From: a virus
DNA: 37,081 bases
Strand: one strand, 5' to 3'
Virus record (IMG/VR): IMGVR_UViG_3300020459_000002
Location: 1 to 37,081 of that record
The notes under the pieces were generated by a model. That model was given only the letters and a program-made list of their open reading frames with translations. It was not told where the DNA came from and ran no database searches. Below, in pieces: positions 35,683 to 37,081 of this stretch; position 1 is the stretch's first letter; each line of letters starts with the position of its first letter. A program made the translations under genes and the position numbers.

Positions 35683-36646
35683 AACAAGTAAAGTGTATGA
35701 GTTTAACACAGAAAAATTTAACTCTAAGTTTTTATCTATAATAAAAGATGCTGGTAATGAGGAGGGTAAGTGGCAAAGAACATGGCAGCTTACCTTTGAA
35801 GATCAATACAAAGCATCTGGTTTAGATATAGAATTAAAAGATAATAAACTTAATAGATACAAAGGAGTTAACAATATGTTAATGAGTATGGTATCTGAAA
35901 TGAATGGATATAAATCTAAATTCTGGTCCACATATAAAGGGTGGATTGGTATGGGTTATGCACCTAAAGATGCAAGTAACTGTGGAATTATAAGACCTAT
36001 CTTTGGAGTGAACAAAAAAACTGGTAAAGAATATATAGTCAAATGGATAACAGTACCCGGATTTAATGGCGACCAAGTTCAACCAGTACATAAAGCTATA
36101 CCAAAGTGGAATGATCATGACTATGCTATCTTTAATGATGAACCTAAAGCTAATGCTGTTGATATGAATAAAGATTGCGAAGAACTAATATCTAAGTTTA
36201 TGAAGAAACAGAAAGCTAAACTTAAACATCAAGGTAGCCATGCATACTACCAATTAAGTACTGATACTATTGTAATGCCAGATGAATGGAAGTTCTTTGG
36301 TATTGATGGTGAATCAGATGCTACTCAAGAATATCTATCTGTTATATTCCATGAGGCTGGTCATCTTACAGGCCACCCATCAAGACTGAATAGAGATATG
36401 GATTCATACCACAAATGCAAAGAGAGTAGAGCTAAAGAAGAATTAATAGCTGAGATGTGTAGTATAATGGTATGCACGGAGTTAAATGTGATTGCTAAAG
36501 CACAACCTAATCATCTTAAATACATATCATCATGGGATAGAGCTATTAAAGATGACAGCCAGTATCTTATTAAGTGTATTGCTCAAGCGAGTAAAGCAGC
36601 AACTTGGATATTGGATAACAAAAAACCTAAAGTTGTTGTGAATTAA
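35675..36646 (+). CDS. ArdC-like antirestriction protein with zinc metallopeptidase domain, 323 aa
   Basis: The N-terminal region (KWQRTWQ...RYKGVNNMLMSMVS...KFWSTYKGWIGMGY) resembles the ArdC single-strand DNA-binding domain. The C-terminal domain has a zincin motif, HEAGH at residues 226-230 within FHEAGHLTGHPSRLNRD, and a third ligand candidate in KEELIAEM (E256-E260). Plasmid ArdC proteins protect incoming single-stranded DNA from host restriction; in phages the family is found among early genes. Here it is likely made soon after infection from the plus strand. GGAG lies before ATG 35,675 in the end of the previous gene. Confidence 0.85.
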   Translation: MSKTSKVYEFNTEKFNSKFLSIIKDAGNEEGKWQRTWQLTFEDQYKASGLDIELKDNKLNRYKGVNNMLMSMVSEMNGYKSKFWSTYKGWIGMGYAPKDASNCGIIRPIFGVNKKTGKEYIVKWITVPGFNGDQVQPVHKAIPKWNDHDYAIFNDEPKANAVDMNKDCEELISKFMKKQKAKLKHQGSHAYYQLSTDTIVMPDEWKFFGIDGESDATQEYLSVIFHEAGHLTGHPSRLNRDMDSYHKCKESRAKEELIAEMCSIMVCTELNVIAKAQPNHLKYISSWDRAIKDDSQYLIKCIAQASKAATWILDNKKPKVVVN

Positions 36647-36682
36647 TGTGGATTATGTTAATAATATTATAAGGAGAGAAAC

Positions 36683-36970
36683 ATGACTAAAGAAATACCT
36701 GATGTTGATACATCATTTCGTACTAACATACGAAACCAAATAATAAAAGCTATTAAAAGACAGCATCCTAATGTTGAAATAACATTTGATGATAGTGATG
36801 AAAAATATATTAAGTTTATTACTGATCAGATAATGATGAGTCAACACCCAGAACTAAGTGATGAACAAAGAAAGTTTATGATTACATATACATTACAACA
36901 TGCAGTTAATAAACTTATTGAAGATAGTTTAGTACAAGCATACGGAGGTACAGATGGCGATACCAACTGA
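36683..36970 (+). CDS. Hypothetical early protein, 95 aa
   Basis: A strong AAGGAGAG precedes ATG 36,683. The chain is helical and charged (FRTNIRNQIIKAIKRQHPNV, then KYIKFITDQIMMSQHPELSD, then RKFMITYTLQHAVNKLIEDS), with no known motif. It overlaps the next gene by 17 bases and lies 36 bases after the ArdC-like gene, so it belongs to the same early operon. Function unknown. Confidence 0.72.
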   Translation: MTKEIPDVDTSFRTNIRNQIIKAIKRQHPNVEITFDDSDEKYIKFITDQIMMSQHPELSDEQRKFMITYTLQHAVNKLIEDSLVQAYGGTDGDTN

Positions 36971-37081
36971 TTTAAATATAATTAAATTTCCTACACCTAC
37001 AAGGAAGAATGATCCATCTACATCTAAGAATACATGGACCAACACTAAAGATTATAAAATATTACATGCTTTAACTAAGAG
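36954..37081 (+). CDS. Winged-helix DNA-binding protein, N-terminal part (continues at base 1)
   Basis: ATG 36,954 follows GGAGG five bases upstream in the end of the previous gene. The frame is open to the contig end, and through the 77-base overlap continues in frame 1 at the start of the window to a stop at 313-315 (121 residues in all). This part encodes the polar N-terminus MAIPTDLNIIKFPTPTRKND and the first helix. The Lys/Thr-rich N-terminal segment is probably flexible. Confidence 0.72.
   Translation, partial: MAIPTDLNIIKFPTPTRKNDPSTSKNTWTNTKDYKILHALTK
37005..37081. repeat. Terminal direct repeat, right copy
   Basis: The last 77 bases are identical to bases 1-77. See the left copy; the same coding frame passes through both. 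Confidence 0.93.

Noticed and set aside
1-37081. tRNA genes or CRISPR arrays
   Set aside because: No sequence with a T-arm signature (GGTTCGANTCC) and cloverleaf pairing, and no regularly spaced repeats, were seen by eye; a tRNAscan run would settle the former.

Overview
The window is almost certainly one complete genome of a small, AT-rich, short-tailed (T7-like) bacteriophage. The first 77 bases are repeated exactly as the last 77, so the contig closes into a circle of about 37,004 bp, and one gene runs across the join. The gene set is podoviral: terminase, portal, scaffold, capsid, two tail-tube genes, three internal virion proteins and fibres. The low GC, very small genes and tight overlaps resemble phages of marine SAR11-type bacteria (HTVC010P-like pelagiphages), but the host is an inference. 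I recognise no RNA polymerase, DNA polymerase, integrase, tRNA or endolysin, so the phage probably depends on host transcription and replication enzymes.

Layout. (1) Plus strand, 34.0 kb through the join to 5.5 kb: early and DNA-metabolism genes. They include an ArdC-like antirestriction metalloprotein, a winged-helix protein, several tiny ORFs, an HTH protein, two overlapping replication-type genes, a PD-(D/E)XK exonuclease, a putative annealing protein, SSB, and a protein carrying only the DNA-binding domain of DnaA. The exonuclease, annealing-protein and SSB genes look like a recombination/replication cassette. (2) Minus strand, 33.8 down to 5.1 kb: the virion and lysis operon, starting at a near-consensus promoter (33,439-33,468). 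In order of transcription it holds terS, terL, portal, Bbp19-like, scaffold, gp13-like, capsid, tail tubes A and B, gp14/15/16-like proteins, T7-type fibre, a 1,896-residue collagen-like fibre, a holin, small lysis-type membrane proteins and a metallophosphoesterase. Many genes are coupled by TAATG stop-start overlaps. The two strands converge at 5.1-5.5 kb with a 374-bp overlap.

The most unusual part is the divergence zone at 33,840-35,481. It opens with a 161-nt inverted repeat (51 paired positions) that puts the same Shine-Dalgarno and ATG, mirror-imaged, at both ends and drives tiny ORFs outward. About 660 nt follow without a convincing gene but packed with perfect stems of 6-15 bp. A huge foldback (34,384-34,478 against 34,661-34,737, about 69 paired positions in blocks) then buries the ribosome-binding site and start codon of a 209-residue ORF. 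That ORF's own coding sequence continues to form perfect hairpins up to a strong terminator, and a small structured RNA with a second terminator follows. It looks like a large ornate RNA combined with a translationally locked gene of unknown function.

Two other RNA elements stand out. The first, at 492-795, has helices whose order and pseudoknot topology resemble a group I intron core (P3/P4/P5/P7/P8/P9). The second is an H-type pseudoknot just after ssb (4,715-4,783), whose first loop is an anti-Shine-Dalgarno sequence and which is followed directly by a terminator. A GTGCGTT motif recurs upstream of several transcription blocks and may be a promoter or operator element.

Helices were found by reading the sequence by eye. 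No folding energies or database searches were run.
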